Assembly: GCA_950096965.1 (NCBI GenBank)
Contig: CATNCV010000007.1
Span: forward strand, 1 to 32,327
DNA from: an uncultured Clostridiaceae bacterium
GTDB lineage: Bacteria > Bacillota > Clostridia > TANB77 > CAG-508
Direction: 5' to 3'
Length of the DNA: 32,327 nucleotides
Shown here: positions 24,307 to 32,327 of the stretch, one piece after another
How the letters are laid out: every line of letters starts with the position of its first letter
Position numbering within the stretch: the stretch's first letter is position 1
Translations under genes and position numbers: made by a program
Notes under the pieces: model-generated
Database searches by the model: none
What the model was told of the DNA's origin: nothing
The model's input: only the letters and a program-made list of their open reading frames with translations

Positions 24307-24903
24307 TTAGTTTATTGTATAAGAAGTTGCACATTTTATTTCCTCAAATGCAACAAGTAATGAAATATAGGCACATTCAATAATATAAACTAAAAAATAT
24401 TGATTAAAAAAGACTGGGCCAGTAGAGCATGCTGTTTTTAACAAATAAATTATTTGTTCTAACTCTGAAATTGGTAGTATTTTGCTTGCAGTGTGATACA
24501 ATGTTTTAGATAAAAGAATTTCTTTATCATTAATCTGATTTATTTGAATAGTAATTTCTTTAGCTAAACATGTATATTTTTCCCTAATAGAATTATTAGG
24601 TGGTAATGAAACATGAACTTCTTCTGCAAGTAATTGTGAAATTTTAGTAAGAAGTTCATACTTTTGGTTAGTGCAGACTTCATTTAAGTAATGCTTAGCT
24701 TTAGTAAGTGGTGTTTTTTCTCCTAAAATGCGATCTACAGTTGCATAACCAAAACGAATATCAAGCTCACTTCTTCCTGCTAAAATTCTCTGCCGTTTCA
24801 TCCAGTCTATTGTTACTGGTGCTATACCTGAAATAACATTATTCTTAATTAAATTATTGTAATATGTTACTACTCTTTCTTCAATATTTTGACTTTCACT
24901 CAT
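24307..24903 (-). CDS. Protein of unknown function, soluble
   Basis: The protein has 198 residues, mostly helical. It contains APVTIDWMKRQRILAGRSEL and RFGYATVDRILGEKTPLT, followed by an amphipathic helical region and a mildly hydrophobic Cys-containing C-terminus. AAGGAGGAAAAT precedes the ATG on the minus strand, so expression is likely. No motif that I can name is present. It converges on rng, with the terminator at 24212-24250 between them. Confidence 0.65.
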   Translation of the reverse strand: MSESQNIEERVVTYYNNLIKNNVISGIAPVTIDWMKRQRILAGRSELDIRFGYATVDRILGEKTPLTKAKHYLNEVCTNQKYELLTKISQLLAEEVHVSLPPNNSIREKYTCLAKEITIQINQINDKEILLSKTLYHTASKILPISELEQIIYLLKTACSTGPVFFNQYFLVYIIECAYISLLVAFEEIKCATSYTIN

Positions 24904-25272
24904 ATAATTTTCCTCCTTAAAAATTATTTTAATGATTAATAAGTTTTTCTATTTTTAATATAGAAAAATAGAAATATAAACTAAATATAATAGATTTTAT
25001 CATGCTTTTATGTAAAATACAATAGATATAAGGCAATTAATAAAGGAACTTCTACATATTTATAATATTCAATTTCTATTTTTCTAGGCAGAGATATCTT
25101 TAAGCAATTACCTTAAAATAAATCTGCAATAATTACTTGAATATTAATTGAATTTATGTTAATATTAGTACTAGAAAAATTTAAAATCCTTTTTAAGCCG
25201 ATTATAATATCGGTTAACATAGATATGCGACCCATAAACAATGTCTTTAATTAAAGAAAAGGAGAATTGAAC
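24904..25272. other. Divergent intergenic region upstream of two unknown genes
   Basis: No gene is supportable. It contains a fragment resembling the tail of the dispersed GTAGGGG element (about 25098-25114). It also has the palindrome CCGAT-TATAAT-ATCGG (25198-25213), whose loop is a -10 hexamer. AAGGAG (25259-25264) lies near the end. Confidence 0.5.
25198..25213. promoter_or_regulatory. Operator-like palindrome around a -10 hexamer
   Basis: CCGAT and ATCGG flank TATAAT (25203-25208) about 60 bp before the next gene. G/C pairs are rare in this AT-rich spacer. No convincing -35 is visible. Confidence 0.35.
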
Positions 25273-25752
25273 ATGATAGTAAGTTTTATAGGAATTGTAA
25301 TGCTGACTATGACAATATTATTAATCGCAAGGATACTTAATAATATTGAAATTAGAAAAGGGAAATATGCTGTAGAGGTTATTCGGGCTACCCCTCATGA
25401 GATTAAACTTTTGGTTATATTTGGTATTGTATTGCTAGTTGCAATAGGTATTACTGTTTATGGAATATCTATACCAACAAAAATAGGTGAGTGGGAAGTG
25501 AAAGAAACAATAAAACCAGTTCTACTCAATGATGAAGAGAATATTTTCAATGGATATACATATCAGTATCTAATACCTGAAAAAGGTGGTACAAAATCAA
25601 ATGTAATAAATTATGAAGTTAAATACCTTTTTCAGAATGTTCCTATATTGGTAAAGTGTGAAAGAAAAGCCAAGCCAACAATATGGACATTAGGATTAGC
25701 CTATAAAGAAACAAAATATGTTTTTTATAGTCCAGGAGATATAATTGACTAA
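25273..25752 (+). CDS. Membrane protein of unknown function
   Basis: The start is ATG 25273, 8 nt after AAGGAG; an in-frame TTG at 25267 is only 2 nt away from it. The 159-residue protein has two hydrophobic helices (about 2-20 and 46-66), separated by a charged cytosolic loop, then a soluble beta-rich domain of about 90 residues. The topology is of small membrane proteins with an outside domain, but no family is recognised. It has a more varied codon use than the housekeeping genes. A long terminator follows. Confidence 0.65.
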   Translation: MIVSFIGIVMLTMTILLIARILNNIEIRKGKYAVEVIRATPHEIKLLVIFGIVLLVAIGITVYGISIPTKIGEWEVKETIKPVLLNDEENIFNGYTYQYLIPEKGGTKSNVINYEVKYLFQNVPILVKCERKAKPTIWTLGLAYKETKYVFYSPGDIID

Positions 25753-25759
25753 TAAACTA

Positions 25760-25815
25760 AAAGATAGACAAAATGAACTATACATTCAAAATGTATAGTT
25801 CATTTTGCTATCTTT
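25760..25815. terminator. Long bidirectional terminator
   Basis: AAAGATAG and CAAAATGAACTATACATT (25760-25786) pair with 25790-25815 apart from one bulged base; the loop is 3 nt. It separates convergent genes and ends at the stop region of the ligase gene. Confidence 0.88.
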
Positions 25816-27552
25816 CTAATTACCTATCATTTTCCTTATCTCCTCATGTCTTTTAATTTTTTGAGTAGTAGTTTTTATTAAAGGTTCAGTAGTCATTTTA
25901 ACTTCATAAATATTTTTATAAGATGGAATTTGTAAGTTAACTTTTTTTACTTCTGCTTTTAATACTTCATAAATTTCCTCTTCACTTTTGCCTTTAAAAC
26001 TATCATTATCCACACTATATACTAATTTTGTGCATAACTTATCACCTTGGGCAGGAGAAAGGTATACAAAACTTTCTTCAATATAAGAAGAATTATTTAA
26101 TAATATTTCTAATTCCTGAGGAAAGATTTTCTTTCCATTTTTTAAAACAATCATATCTTTAATACGTCCTGTTACAAAAAGGAAACCATCTTTATCAATA
26201 TATCCCAAATCACCTGTATGAAAATATCCATCGACTAAAACTTCTCTTGTTTTTTCTTCATTTTCATAATAACCTAGCATAACATTAGGACCTTTTACAG
26301 TAATTTCACCAATTCCATTTTCATCTTTATTAATAATTTGAACATCTTCACAAAATAGAGGTCTACCAGCACTTCCAGCCCTTTGATATTTATCACTTTC
26401 GCAAGAGATAACAGGAGAAGTTTCTGTTAAGCCATATCCTTGAATCATACGTACACCAATTGAATTAAAAAACTTAATTACTTTAATGTCAGCAGAAGCA
26501 GAACCATAAATAATAGTTCTTAAGGCTCCACCTAAAGGCTCTAAAATGCTCTTAAATAACTTCCTTCTTATATCTATGTGTAATAGTAATAAAAAGTTTG
26601 AAATAGCTATCATAATTTTTACAAGTATAGTTAATTTTTTTTGCTTAATATTTTTCCAAATTTGACGATACATTACATCTAAAACGGCTGGAACACATAC
26701 CATACCAGAAATTTTATATTCTACTAAATTTTTAGCAATATGCCTTAAGCCATCACAGTAACAAATATTAAAACCTATAAAGAAACAGAAAAGGTATGTT
26801 GCAGTACACTCAAAAGTATGATGCAAAGGTAAAAATGAAAGAACCTTATCATCTTTTTCATATCTAATTAAAGTAGTCATTGCAGAAACATTAGAACATA
26901 TATTTCTTTGTGAAAGCATAACTGCTTTTGACATATCAGTGGTTCCTGAAGTGAAAAGCATTATAGACATTTTATCATTATCAATTTTAATATTATCATA
27001 GGAAGTATCACCATTTTTAATTAAAGAATAACCTTCTTCTAATAATTTCCCAAAAGATAAAATATCGTCAGTATGTTCTTCTGAATTCATATTGATATAA
27101 TATTTTAATTTTGTAGTATTCTTAGCCTTAATATTTTTGAAAATTTCTAAAAATTTGCTATCAAAAATAATAGCTTCGGCTTCACTTCGAATAAGTAAGT
27201 TTTCAATTTCATTTTCAGGTAGTAAATAATCAAGTGGAACACATATCATATTACCAGTATTAATAGCCATATAACTAACTGGCCATGCATATTGGTTATG
27301 GCTAATAATAGCAACTCTTTTACCGTTAAGTCCCATATTAATAAGTTTAGTAGAAAAAGCTTTTACATCTTCATGATGTTTTTCAAAAGAAACATTAACA
27401 AATTCAGTTTTTTTAGCAGAAGAATCTTTTTTATAACTAAAAGCAATACGACTAGAAAATTCTTTTGTTGTATAATTTAATAATTCCCTAAAGTTATCAA
27501 CATGAACCTCAGGATAAATTTTATTTTTTTGTGGTTTAAAATCTTTTTTCAT
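25816..27552 (-). CDS. AMP-binding (long-chain fatty acyl-CoA ligase type) enzyme
   Basis: The 578-residue member of the acyl-adenylate superfamily activates a carboxylate with ATP and transfers it to CoA or another thiol. Motifs: TSGTTDMSK (201-209), YGLTETSP (373-380), GYFHTGDLG (442-450), GRIKDMIVLKNGKK hinge (462-475) and a C-terminal catalytic-lysine context TQKIKRHE. The LPLHHTFE motif and the linker resemble long-chain acyl-CoA ligases. A hydrophobic stretch at about 308-324 may touch the membrane. A minus-strand ribosome site AAGGAGAT lies before the ATG. The substrate chain cannot be read from sequence. Confidence 0.9.
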   Translation of the reverse strand: MKKDFKPQKNKIYPEVHVDNFRELLNYTTKEFSSRIAFSYKKDSSAKKTEFVNVSFEKHHEDVKAFSTKLINMGLNGKRVAIISHNQYAWPVSYMAINTGNMICVPLDYLLPENEIENLLIRSEAEAIIFDSKFLEIFKNIKAKNTTKLKYYINMNSEEHTDDILSFGKLLEEGYSLIKNGDTSYDNIKIDNDKMSIMLFTSGTTDMSKAVMLSQRNICSNVSAMTTLIRYEKDDKVLSFLPLHHTFECTATYLFCFFIGFNICYCDGLRHIAKNLVEYKISGMVCVPAVLDVMYRQIWKNIKQKKLTILVKIMIAISNFLLLLHIDIRRKLFKSILEPLGGALRTIIYGSASADIKVIKFFNSIGVRMIQGYGLTETSPVISCESDKYQRAGSAGRPLFCEDVQIINKDENGIGEITVKGPNVMLGYYENEEKTREVLVDGYFHTGDLGYIDKDGFLFVTGRIKDMIVLKNGKKIFPQELEILLNNSSYIEESFVYLSPAQGDKLCTKLVYSVDNDSFKGKSEEEIYEVLKAEVKKVNLQIPSYKNIYEVKMTTEPLIKTTTQKIKRHEEIRKMIGN

Positions 27553-27611
27553 TTATTTAATCTCCTTAAGTAATAGGAATGTGCCAAGAAGCTAAAATTG
27601 ACACACTTTAT

Positions 27612-27646
27612 TTATTAGATACTTTTAACCTTGACATATCTAATAA
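27612..27646. promoter_or_regulatory. Inverted repeat upstream of the acyl-CoA ligase gene
   Basis: TTATTAGATA (27612-27621) and TATCTAATAA (27637-27646) are perfect 10-bp arms with a 15-nt spacer containing TTGACA. It may be an operator of the divergent promoter region; the regulator is unknown. Confidence 0.35.
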
Positions 27647-27745
27647 TAAATATATTAGCATTATATACAAAAAATAATAAAAAAGCAAGGCAGAGAAATG
27701 TCTAATTTTGTAATGTTAATAAACAAATAAAAGCACTAAACAATC

Positions 27746-27774
27746 TTGAAAAAATTTTTTATATGTAGTAATAT
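27746..27774 (+). promoter_or_regulatory. Putative promoter of the LD-carboxypeptidase gene
   Basis: TTGAAA (27746-27751), 17-bp spacer, TAATAT (27769-27774), about 29 bp before the ATG. Confidence 0.4.
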
Positions 27775-27802
27775 AACCTAAAGAAAAACAGGGGGAAAGT
27801 AA

Positions 27803-28715
27803 ATGATACCAAATAGATTAAAAAAGAAAGACAAAATAGGAATAATAGCACCATCTTCACCAATTACGGAAGATAAGCTAGAAGATATAAATAATTCAAT
27901 AACATTAATGGAAGCTTCAGGATTTGAAATAGTTTTTGGAAAAAATGTATTTAAAAATACATTAGGCTATGGAGCTACTCCAAAAGAAAAAGCAGAAGAT
28001 ATAAATAATATGTTTGCAAATCCAGAAATAAAGGGAGTATTTTGTGCTACTCGGAGGAGCAAATTCAAATTCTACATTTGAATATTTAGACTATGAATTA
28101 ATAAAACAAAATCCTAAAATAATATGTGGTTTTAGTGATTCAACATCAATTTTAAATATAATATCAGAAAAGACAGGGCTTGTTACATTTAATGGACCTA
28201 CTTTTAAATCACTAACATCATGGGAAACGGAATATAGTTATAAACAAATTATAAACAGGTTTGAGTTAGGAAAAACTAACCTAGCAGAAAGTGATGACAA
28301 ATTTTATTGCATAAAAGAAGGTATTGCAGAAGGAAAATTAATAGGAGGAAATTTATTTTTAACTTCGAATTTATGCTCAGGAACATATAATATAGATTTT
28401 ACAGACAAAATATTATTTATAGAAGAGCTTGCTTATGAAGCAGATGCTGAAATGGTGAGTAATTATTTATATAAAATGAGACAAAATGGGGTATTTGACA
28501 AAATAAAAGGAATATGGGTTGGAAACTATGAAGGAGAAATACCACTAGAAAGGATATTATTAGATACATTAGATGGAGAGTACAACTTTCCAATAATAAA
28601 ATCAAATAACTTTGGTCATACTGACAGAAAAATGGTAATACCAATAGGAACAAAAGCAAAAATAGATACAAAAAAAGAAATAAAAATTGAATTATTAGAA
28701 AATTGTGTTAAATAG
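27803..28715 (+). pseudogene. LD-carboxypeptidase (peptidase S66) with single-base frameshift
   Basis: The first frame opens RLKKKDKIGIIAPSSPI, typical of S66 (LdcA/MccF-like) enzymes, and stops being homologous at 28051. Dropping C28052 turns CATRRSK into CATGGANSNSTFEYLDYE, the family's G-G-x-N-S motif, and the rest to 28715 reads normally. GFSDST holds the likely nucleophilic serine, and the E of IEELAYEAD and H of NFGHTD the rest of the triad. Restored length is about 304 residues, normal. LdcA trims murein tetrapeptides in recycling; MccF-like members confer peptide-antibiotic immunity. GGGGGAAAG precedes the ATG. Confidence 0.85.
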
Positions 28716-28761
28716 CAAGAAAAAGTTACAATTTGGAGTTAAAATATGAAAGGAATAAAAT

Positions 28762-29316
28762 ATGTACGATAATTGGGAAGAGCTAGAAAAGAGTATAGAA
28801 GAATGTAAAAAATGTAAATTATGTAATAACAGAAATAATATAGTTTTTGGTGAAGGGAATAAAGAGGCAGACTTAATGTTCATAGGTGAAGGGCCAGGTG
28901 CAGATGAAGATAAACAAGGCATACCATTTGTAGGAAAAGCGGGAAAACTTATGAACGAGGCATTCAAAGGTTTAGGAATAAAAAGAGAAGAAGTATATAT
29001 AGCAAATATAGTAAAATGTAGGCCACCGCAAAACAGAGTGCCAGAAGAAGCAGAAGCAGTTGCATGTTTAAATTACTTGCGAAATCAAGTAATACTAGTA
29101 AAACCTAAAATAATAGTATTGCTAGGAAGTACAGCATTAAAAAATATATTAGGAAAAGAATATGGAATAACAGCTATGCGAGGAAAATGGATAGAAAAAA
29201 AAGGAATAAAATATATGCCAACATGGCATCCCGCAGCACTATTAAGAGATGAAAACAAAAAAATAGAATTTTGGAAAGACCTAAAAGAAGTAGCTAATAA
29301 CTTAAATAAAATGTAA
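28762..29316 (+). CDS. Family 4 uracil-DNA glycosylase (Fe-S)
   Basis: The 184-residue enzyme removes uracil from DNA. The [4Fe-4S] cysteines are C15, C18, C86 (in VKCRPPQNR) and C102. The active-site loop GEGPGADED lies at 42-50 (GEAPG in most relatives). GIPFVGKAGKLM and the C-terminal MPTWHPAALLRD complete the family signature. The ATG follows a weak GAAAGGAATA. A giant inverted repeat begins shortly after the stop. Confidence 0.93.
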   Translation: MYDNWEELEKSIEECKKCKLCNNRNNIVFGEGNKEADLMFIGEGPGADEDKQGIPFVGKAGKLMNEAFKGLGIKREEVYIANIVKCRPPQNRVPEEAEAVACLNYLRNQVILVKPKIIVLLGSTALKNILGKEYGITAMRGKWIEKKGIKYMPTWHPAALLRDENKKIEFWKDLKEVANNLNKM

Positions 29317-29398
29317 AAAAATTGGCTGAAAATCAAAAAGAAAGGCAACGGGAAGGCAATGGGGAAGTCAAGGCGAGTCAAGATGGAAAGAGATTGTT

Positions 29399-29524
29399 GG
29401 GAGTCAATGGAGGAAGCCAAGGGGGACGGAGATTTTTGGCTACTTTTATTAAAATTATATTCAAATTTTTTTAATAAAAGTAGCCAAAAATCTCCGTCCC
29501 CATTGGCTTCATCCATTGACTCCC
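29399..29524. repeat. 54-bp-arm inverted repeat with GGGGACGGAG core
   Basis: Left arm 29399-29452 and right arm 29471-29524 pair at 52 of 54 positions, the inner 31 perfectly, with an 18-nt AT-rich loop. The core GGGGACGGAGATTTTTGGC relates to the other GGGGACG elements. It lies between the convergent udg and DUF4364 genes and may end both transcripts. Shorter, decayed GTCAAGG / GGAAGG repeats precede it at about 29341-29398. Confidence 0.92.
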
Positions 29525-29548
29525 TTTGACTTGGCTATTTGCCTTATT

Positions 29549-30085
29549 CTAATTCTTGTTAGTTAATATATCTAAAATGGCAGGATACATTTTATCGGCA
29601 TTTTCATTCCAATTATCAACAATTTCCTTTGCTTGATCTCTAGAACCTGCGAAAGTTCGTACTTCGAAAACAGTATCATTAGAATCTATTATTTTACAAG
29701 TAATATTATAACTATTATCACTATTTAATGTATATTCAGCAATAATAGAGTGTTTATTTTCAAAAGTATCTAATTCATCTTTAAAGTTAGCGTCTACTCT
29801 AAGCTTTATAATACCAGGCAAAATATCTTGAGTAAGCTCTAAAGTTTCTTTACCAAAATTAGTGATATCATATAAAGTGTGTCCATCATTAGTAGAACTA
29901 ATGATATAACCCTTTTCTAATAAATCTAATAAAAATTGTTGAAAATAGAAATAATTCATGTCAGTAACAGATAAAACCAAATTTAAAAGAGAATCATTAG
30001 AAATAGGTTTTCCTATTTTATTTAATATATATAAAACTAAAACTTTGTTTTCGGCTAAAGTTTTATCATCTGATGTAAGTTTCAT
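29549..30085 (-). CDS. DUF4364 family protein
   Basis: The 178-residue protein opens LTSDDKTLAENKVLVLYILN, followed by ISNDSLLNLVL, YFYFQQFLLDLLEKGYI and ITNFGKETLELT, a winged-helix-like N-terminal domain as in DUF4364 proteins of Clostridia. The C-terminal half is a beta-rich domain. It is presumed to be a DNA-binding or regulatory protein, but this has not been shown as far as I know. AGGTGATTAAT precedes the ATG on the minus strand. It is divergent from the J-domain gene. Confidence 0.85.
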   Translation of the reverse strand: MKLTSDDKTLAENKVLVLYILNKIGKPISNDSLLNLVLSVTDMNYFYFQQFLLDLLEKGYIISSTNDGHTLYDITNFGKETLELTQDILPGIIKLRVDANFKDELDTFENKHSIIAEYTLNSDNSYNITCKIIDSNDTVFEVRTFAGSRDQAKEIVDNWNENADKMYPAILDILTNKN

Positions 30086-30194
30086 TATTAATCACCTCGC
30101 AAAAAGCATTATAACACAATTTTGAATAAAATACTATCCTTTTTATAATATTAATGGTATAATAGCAAAAAACAATAATAGTTAGGAGCAATAA

Positions 30195-30878
30195 ATGAAT
30201 AACTACTATGAAATATTAGAAGTAAGTAAAAATGCTTCAAAAGAAGTAATTGAAAAAGCATATAGAGTTCTTGCAAAAAAGTATCATCCAGACTTACAAA
30301 AAGAAGAAAATAAAGCTAAAGCAGAACAGAAAATGAAACTTATAAATGAAGCCTATGAAATATTATCAGATGAGACAAGAAAAAAACAATATGATATAAA
30401 ACTAGAAGAAGAACTCAAATTACAAATGCAAGAAGAATTAAATAGAATAAATAGTCAAAGGGTAAGAAATCAGCAAAATAGTAATTATGAAAAAATTCAA
30501 AAAAATAGCAATTATAATAGTTATCAAAATCAAGATCCACTAACAAAAGAAGAAATAAGAAACATAAGAAGAGAAGAGGAAAAAGCACAAAGAAAATATC
30601 AAGAACAAAGTGAAAGAATATATAGGAACTATTTGAGGAGCTTAGGATACCATGTAAAAGAAAAGTGGTCATTAAGAAAAACAATAAAATTATTAGAAGT
30701 AATTGGAGTTATAATAATAATTTGTATAGTACTATGGTTTTTTCCACCTACACATAAAATACTTGTAGAAACATATGAGAATAACAAAATAATAAGAATT
30801 ATAATAGAAGTTATTTTAAAAATAATACTAGGATTAGTGCAAGGAATAGGAGAACTTTTTAAAGGAATATTTAGTTAA
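30195..30878 (+). CDS. J-domain protein with C-terminal membrane segments
   Basis: The 227-residue protein has a J-domain at about 3-68 with HPD at 31-33, which stimulates a DnaK-type Hsp70. A Gln/Asn/Lys-rich linker (about 75-125) replaces the G/F and zinc regions of true DnaJ. Two hydrophobic stretches (about 165-185 and 195-220) anchor the C-terminus in the membrane. A possible promoter -10 TATAAT lies at 30158-30163. TAGGAG lies 8 nt before the ATG. It is followed after 25 nt by trmB, likely the same transcript. Confidence 0.9.
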   Translation: MNNYYEILEVSKNASKEVIEKAYRVLAKKYHPDLQKEENKAKAEQKMKLINEAYEILSDETRKKQYDIKLEEELKLQMQEELNRINSQRVRNQQNSNYEKIQKNSNYNSYQNQDPLTKEEIRNIRREEEKAQRKYQEQSERIYRNYLRSLGYHVKEKWSLRKTIKLLEVIGVIIIICIVLWFFPPTHKILVETYENNKIIRIIIEVILKIILGLVQGIGELFKGIFS

Positions 30879-30903
30879 AATAAAAATATAAGGAGAAATA
30901 AAT

Positions 30904-31563
30904 ATGAGAATACGTTATAAACCATGGGCAAGGCCTGAATTAGAAGCAAGTAAATTTTATATAGATAACCCACAAGACTATAAAGGAAAGTGGAAAACTT
31001 TGTATAAAAATGAATTACCACTTCATATAGAATTAGGATGTGGTAAAGGGAGCTTTATAGCAAACATAGCAGTAAAAAATGAAAAAATAAATTACTTAGC
31101 AGTAGATTTAGTAGATGCAATGCTAGGCTTAGCAAAGAGAAACATAGAAAACATATATAAAGAAAATGAAAAAGAAATAGAAAATGTATATTTGACAAGA
31201 CATGATATAGAAAGAATATTTTTAATACTAGATAAAAAAGACAAAGTAGAAAGAATATATATAAATTTTTGCAATCCTTGGCCAAGAGGAAAGCACCATA
31301 AAAAAAGATTAACACACACAAGACAACTAGAAAAATACAAAGAAATACTAGTAGAAGGTGGAGAAGTATATTTCAAAACAGATGATGATGCCCTATTTAA
31401 TGATAGCCTAATTTACTTTAAAGAAAGTGGATTTGAAATTGAAAAATATACATTTGATTTAGAAAATGAACCTGATTTTTGGGAGAACATACAAACAGAA
31501 CATGAAAGAATGTTTACAGAGCAAGGAATAAAAATAAAAGCACTAATTGCCAAAAAGATATAA
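30904..31563 (+). CDS. trmB: tRNA (guanine-N7)-methyltransferase
   Basis: TrmB makes m7G46 in the tRNA variable loop with SAM. The 219-residue protein opens RIRYKPWARPEL. It has the SAM-binding ELGCGKGSF, then LAVDLVDAML, the family signature INFCNPWPRGKHHKKRL and a C-terminal ENIQTEHERMFTEQG. AAGGAGAAA lies before the ATG. It is co-directional with the J-domain gene. Confidence 0.95.
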   Translation: MRIRYKPWARPELEASKFYIDNPQDYKGKWKTLYKNELPLHIELGCGKGSFIANIAVKNEKINYLAVDLVDAMLGLAKRNIENIYKENEKEIENVYLTRHDIERIFLILDKKDKVERIYINFCNPWPRGKHHKKRLTHTRQLEKYKEILVEGGEVYFKTDDDALFNDSLIYFKESGFEIEKYTFDLENEPDFWENIQTEHERMFTEQGIKIKALIAKKI

Positions 31564-31729
31564 AAAATGTAATGAAATTACTAAAAAACACAGCTCTATT
31601 ATAATTTGAATAAAAAATTATAAGGAATATTTGTTAAAACAATACTTCAACAATGATAAAAATAGTAACAAAAAAGTAAAAGCTACATAATATATAATAT
31701 AAACAATATATTGTTTTTTATATAGATTA

Positions 31730-31785
31730 AAAGATATAAGTAAACACTGCTATTTTAAGTTTACTTATATCTTTGCTTTTTTATT
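31730..31785 (+). terminator. Strong terminator downstream of trmB
   Basis: A perfect 16-bp stem, AAAGATATAAGTAAAC (31730-31745) with its complement at 31759-31774, is followed by GCTTTTTT. Confidence 0.88.
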
Positions 31786-31799
31786 GAATAAGAATTAAC

Positions 31800-31887
31800 T
31801 GGGTGGAATAAATTCCACATTGCAAGGATCGCCATCTTTGATGCCACACATGCCTAAAAAACTGTTTATTCGCTTTTTTGTCCTATT
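31800..31887 (-). pseudogene. Coding-like remnant, unknown
   Basis: The minus strand reads NRTKKRINSFLGMCGIKDGD, then PCNVEFIPPS and a TAA. Base composition of the 3' part is clearly richer in G/C than its surroundings and the peptide looks natural, but there is no start with a ribosome site and a stop closes it upstream. It may be the tail of a lost gene. The family is not recognised. Confidence 0.3.
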
Positions 31888-31940
31888 AGTTTAATAGGTG
31901 ATAAGTAAAATGTAACTATTTTTACTTAATAATTATAAAA

Positions 31941-32234
31941 TTATTGTTCTTTTGATTCAGCTATAACTTTAGCAACATCATATATTAATCTTTGTTTAGT
32001 AGAAGAACAATTTAGTAATAGCTTAGCAAATTCATTAGAAAGATATACAGGAGAATCAGAACAAGTACCATTTAAAATTTCACCTTCTGAAGTGCCTAAA
32101 ATCTCACAAATTTGGCTTAATCTTTTCAAATTAATTTGAGAACTACCTCTTTCAATTCTACTTAAGAAAGCTATAGAAACATCCATCTTTTCAGATAAAT
32201 TTTCTTGTTGAATAGGAAAAATCGCAGATTTTGA
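31941..32234 (-). CDS. Helix-turn-helix (Xre/Cro) regulator, 5'-truncated
   Basis: The frame runs from an in-frame stop at 32235-32237 to TAA at 31941. It reads IQQENLSEKMDVSIAFLSRI, ERGSSQINLKRLSQICEILG, i.e. helices 2-5 of an HTH_3 domain. A C-terminal SNEFAKLLLNCSSTKQRLI, YDVAKVIAE helix pair follows, as in small clostridial Xre regulators. The usual first helix (about 15-20 residues) is missing and no ribosome site fits the first ATG at 32184-32186, which lies inside the domain. So the 5' end is lost by rearrangement or by the contig edge nearby. Confidence 0.65.
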   Translation of the reverse strand, partial: SKSAIFPIQQENLSEKMDVSIAFLSRIERGSSQINLKRLSQICEILGTSEGEILNGTCSDSPVYLSNEFAKLLLNCSSTKQRLIYDVAKVIAESKEQ

Positions 32235-32327
32235 CTATTCAAGCAAAGAGAAAAATAGACAACAAAAATAACCCTAATTAAAGGGCAAAAAAATTAAAGA
32301 TATTTAATTACCATTATACTCGTAAAC

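Larger units (their letters stand above)
31564..31940. other. Intergenic region between trmB and the HTH gene
   Basis: It contains the palindrome AAACAATATATTGTTT (31701-31716), the terminator at 31730-31774, and a coding-like remnant on the minus strand at about 31800-31887. A short CCTATTA/TAATAGG hairpin lies at 31882-31898. No intact gene is seen. Confidence 0.55.

Noticed and set aside
28044-28715. Separate gene starting at ATG 28044
   Set aside because: It has no ribosome site and begins in the middle of the conserved S66 fold; it is the 3' part of the frameshifted gene starting at 27803.
31882-31898. CCTATTA/TAATAGG hairpin as a terminator
   Set aside because: It has a 7-bp stem with a weak composition and no T-run on its 3' side in either direction.

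Overview
The window looks like a low-GC Clostridia chromosome, most likely an uncultured gut lineage assembled from a metagenome. Coding is strongly AT-rich: ATA for Ile and AGA for Arg dominate. Diagnostic neighbours are era-yqzL-recO, a DUF4364 protein, Hsp33, an RNase E/G and a TagO-type transferase. The first ~143 bases are foreign: about 57% GC over 120 bases, with a minus-strand reading frame resembling the C-terminal part of a Bacteroidales TamB-like protein. That is probably an assembly chimera.

Layout. 0.4-4.5 kb: era, yqzL, recO, a membrane-anchored pilin-like protein and a TagO/WecA-type glycosyl-1-phosphate transferase. 4.6-5.5 kb: a compositionally distinct radical SAM gene between two hairpin terminators. 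5.9-7.5 kb: nadD and nadE. 8-11 kb: a PTS IIC-like permease, a HExxH protein and an NrtR-like Nudix/winged-helix regulator. 11.3-14.3 kb: an Rpn-type nuclease, a YjjX/DUF84 NTPase, a Cof-type HAD phosphatase and a small acidic protein. 14.3-15.7 kb: nicotinate phosphoribosyltransferase. 16-19.5 kb: an unrecognised cassette (P-loop protein, coiled-coil protein, long unknown protein, micro-membrane protein) carrying several apparent reading-frame lesions. 19.6-24.2 kb: Nudix hydrolase, hslO, pth, a small membrane protein, a REP-associated tyrosine transposase (RAYT) and RNase E/G. 24.3-32.3 kb: two unknown genes, an acyl-CoA ligase, a frameshifted LD-carboxypeptidase, family 4 UDG, DUF4364, a J-domain membrane protein, trmB and a 5'-truncated HTH gene.

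Two themes tie the window together. (1) NAD metabolism: nadD and pncB, 9 kb apart and on opposite strands, share a 13-bp palindrome ATGATAnTATCAT. It is paired in each promoter and overlaps the -35/-10 spacer. An NrtR-like regulator with a degenerate Nudix box lies between them, so a local NAD regulon is likely. (2) Repeats: REP-like elements with a GGGGACG core sit within about 10 nt of stop codons (after nrtR-like, hslO and pth, with related forms after nadE, yjjX and udg). One copy, in inverse orientation, is translated as the C-terminal tail of the RAYT transposase.

Single-base lesions in at least four genes (about 9965, 18903, 19442, 28052), plus a start problem at 16043, indicate either decaying accessory genes or residual sequence errors. 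No tRNA, rRNA or CRISPR array was seen.
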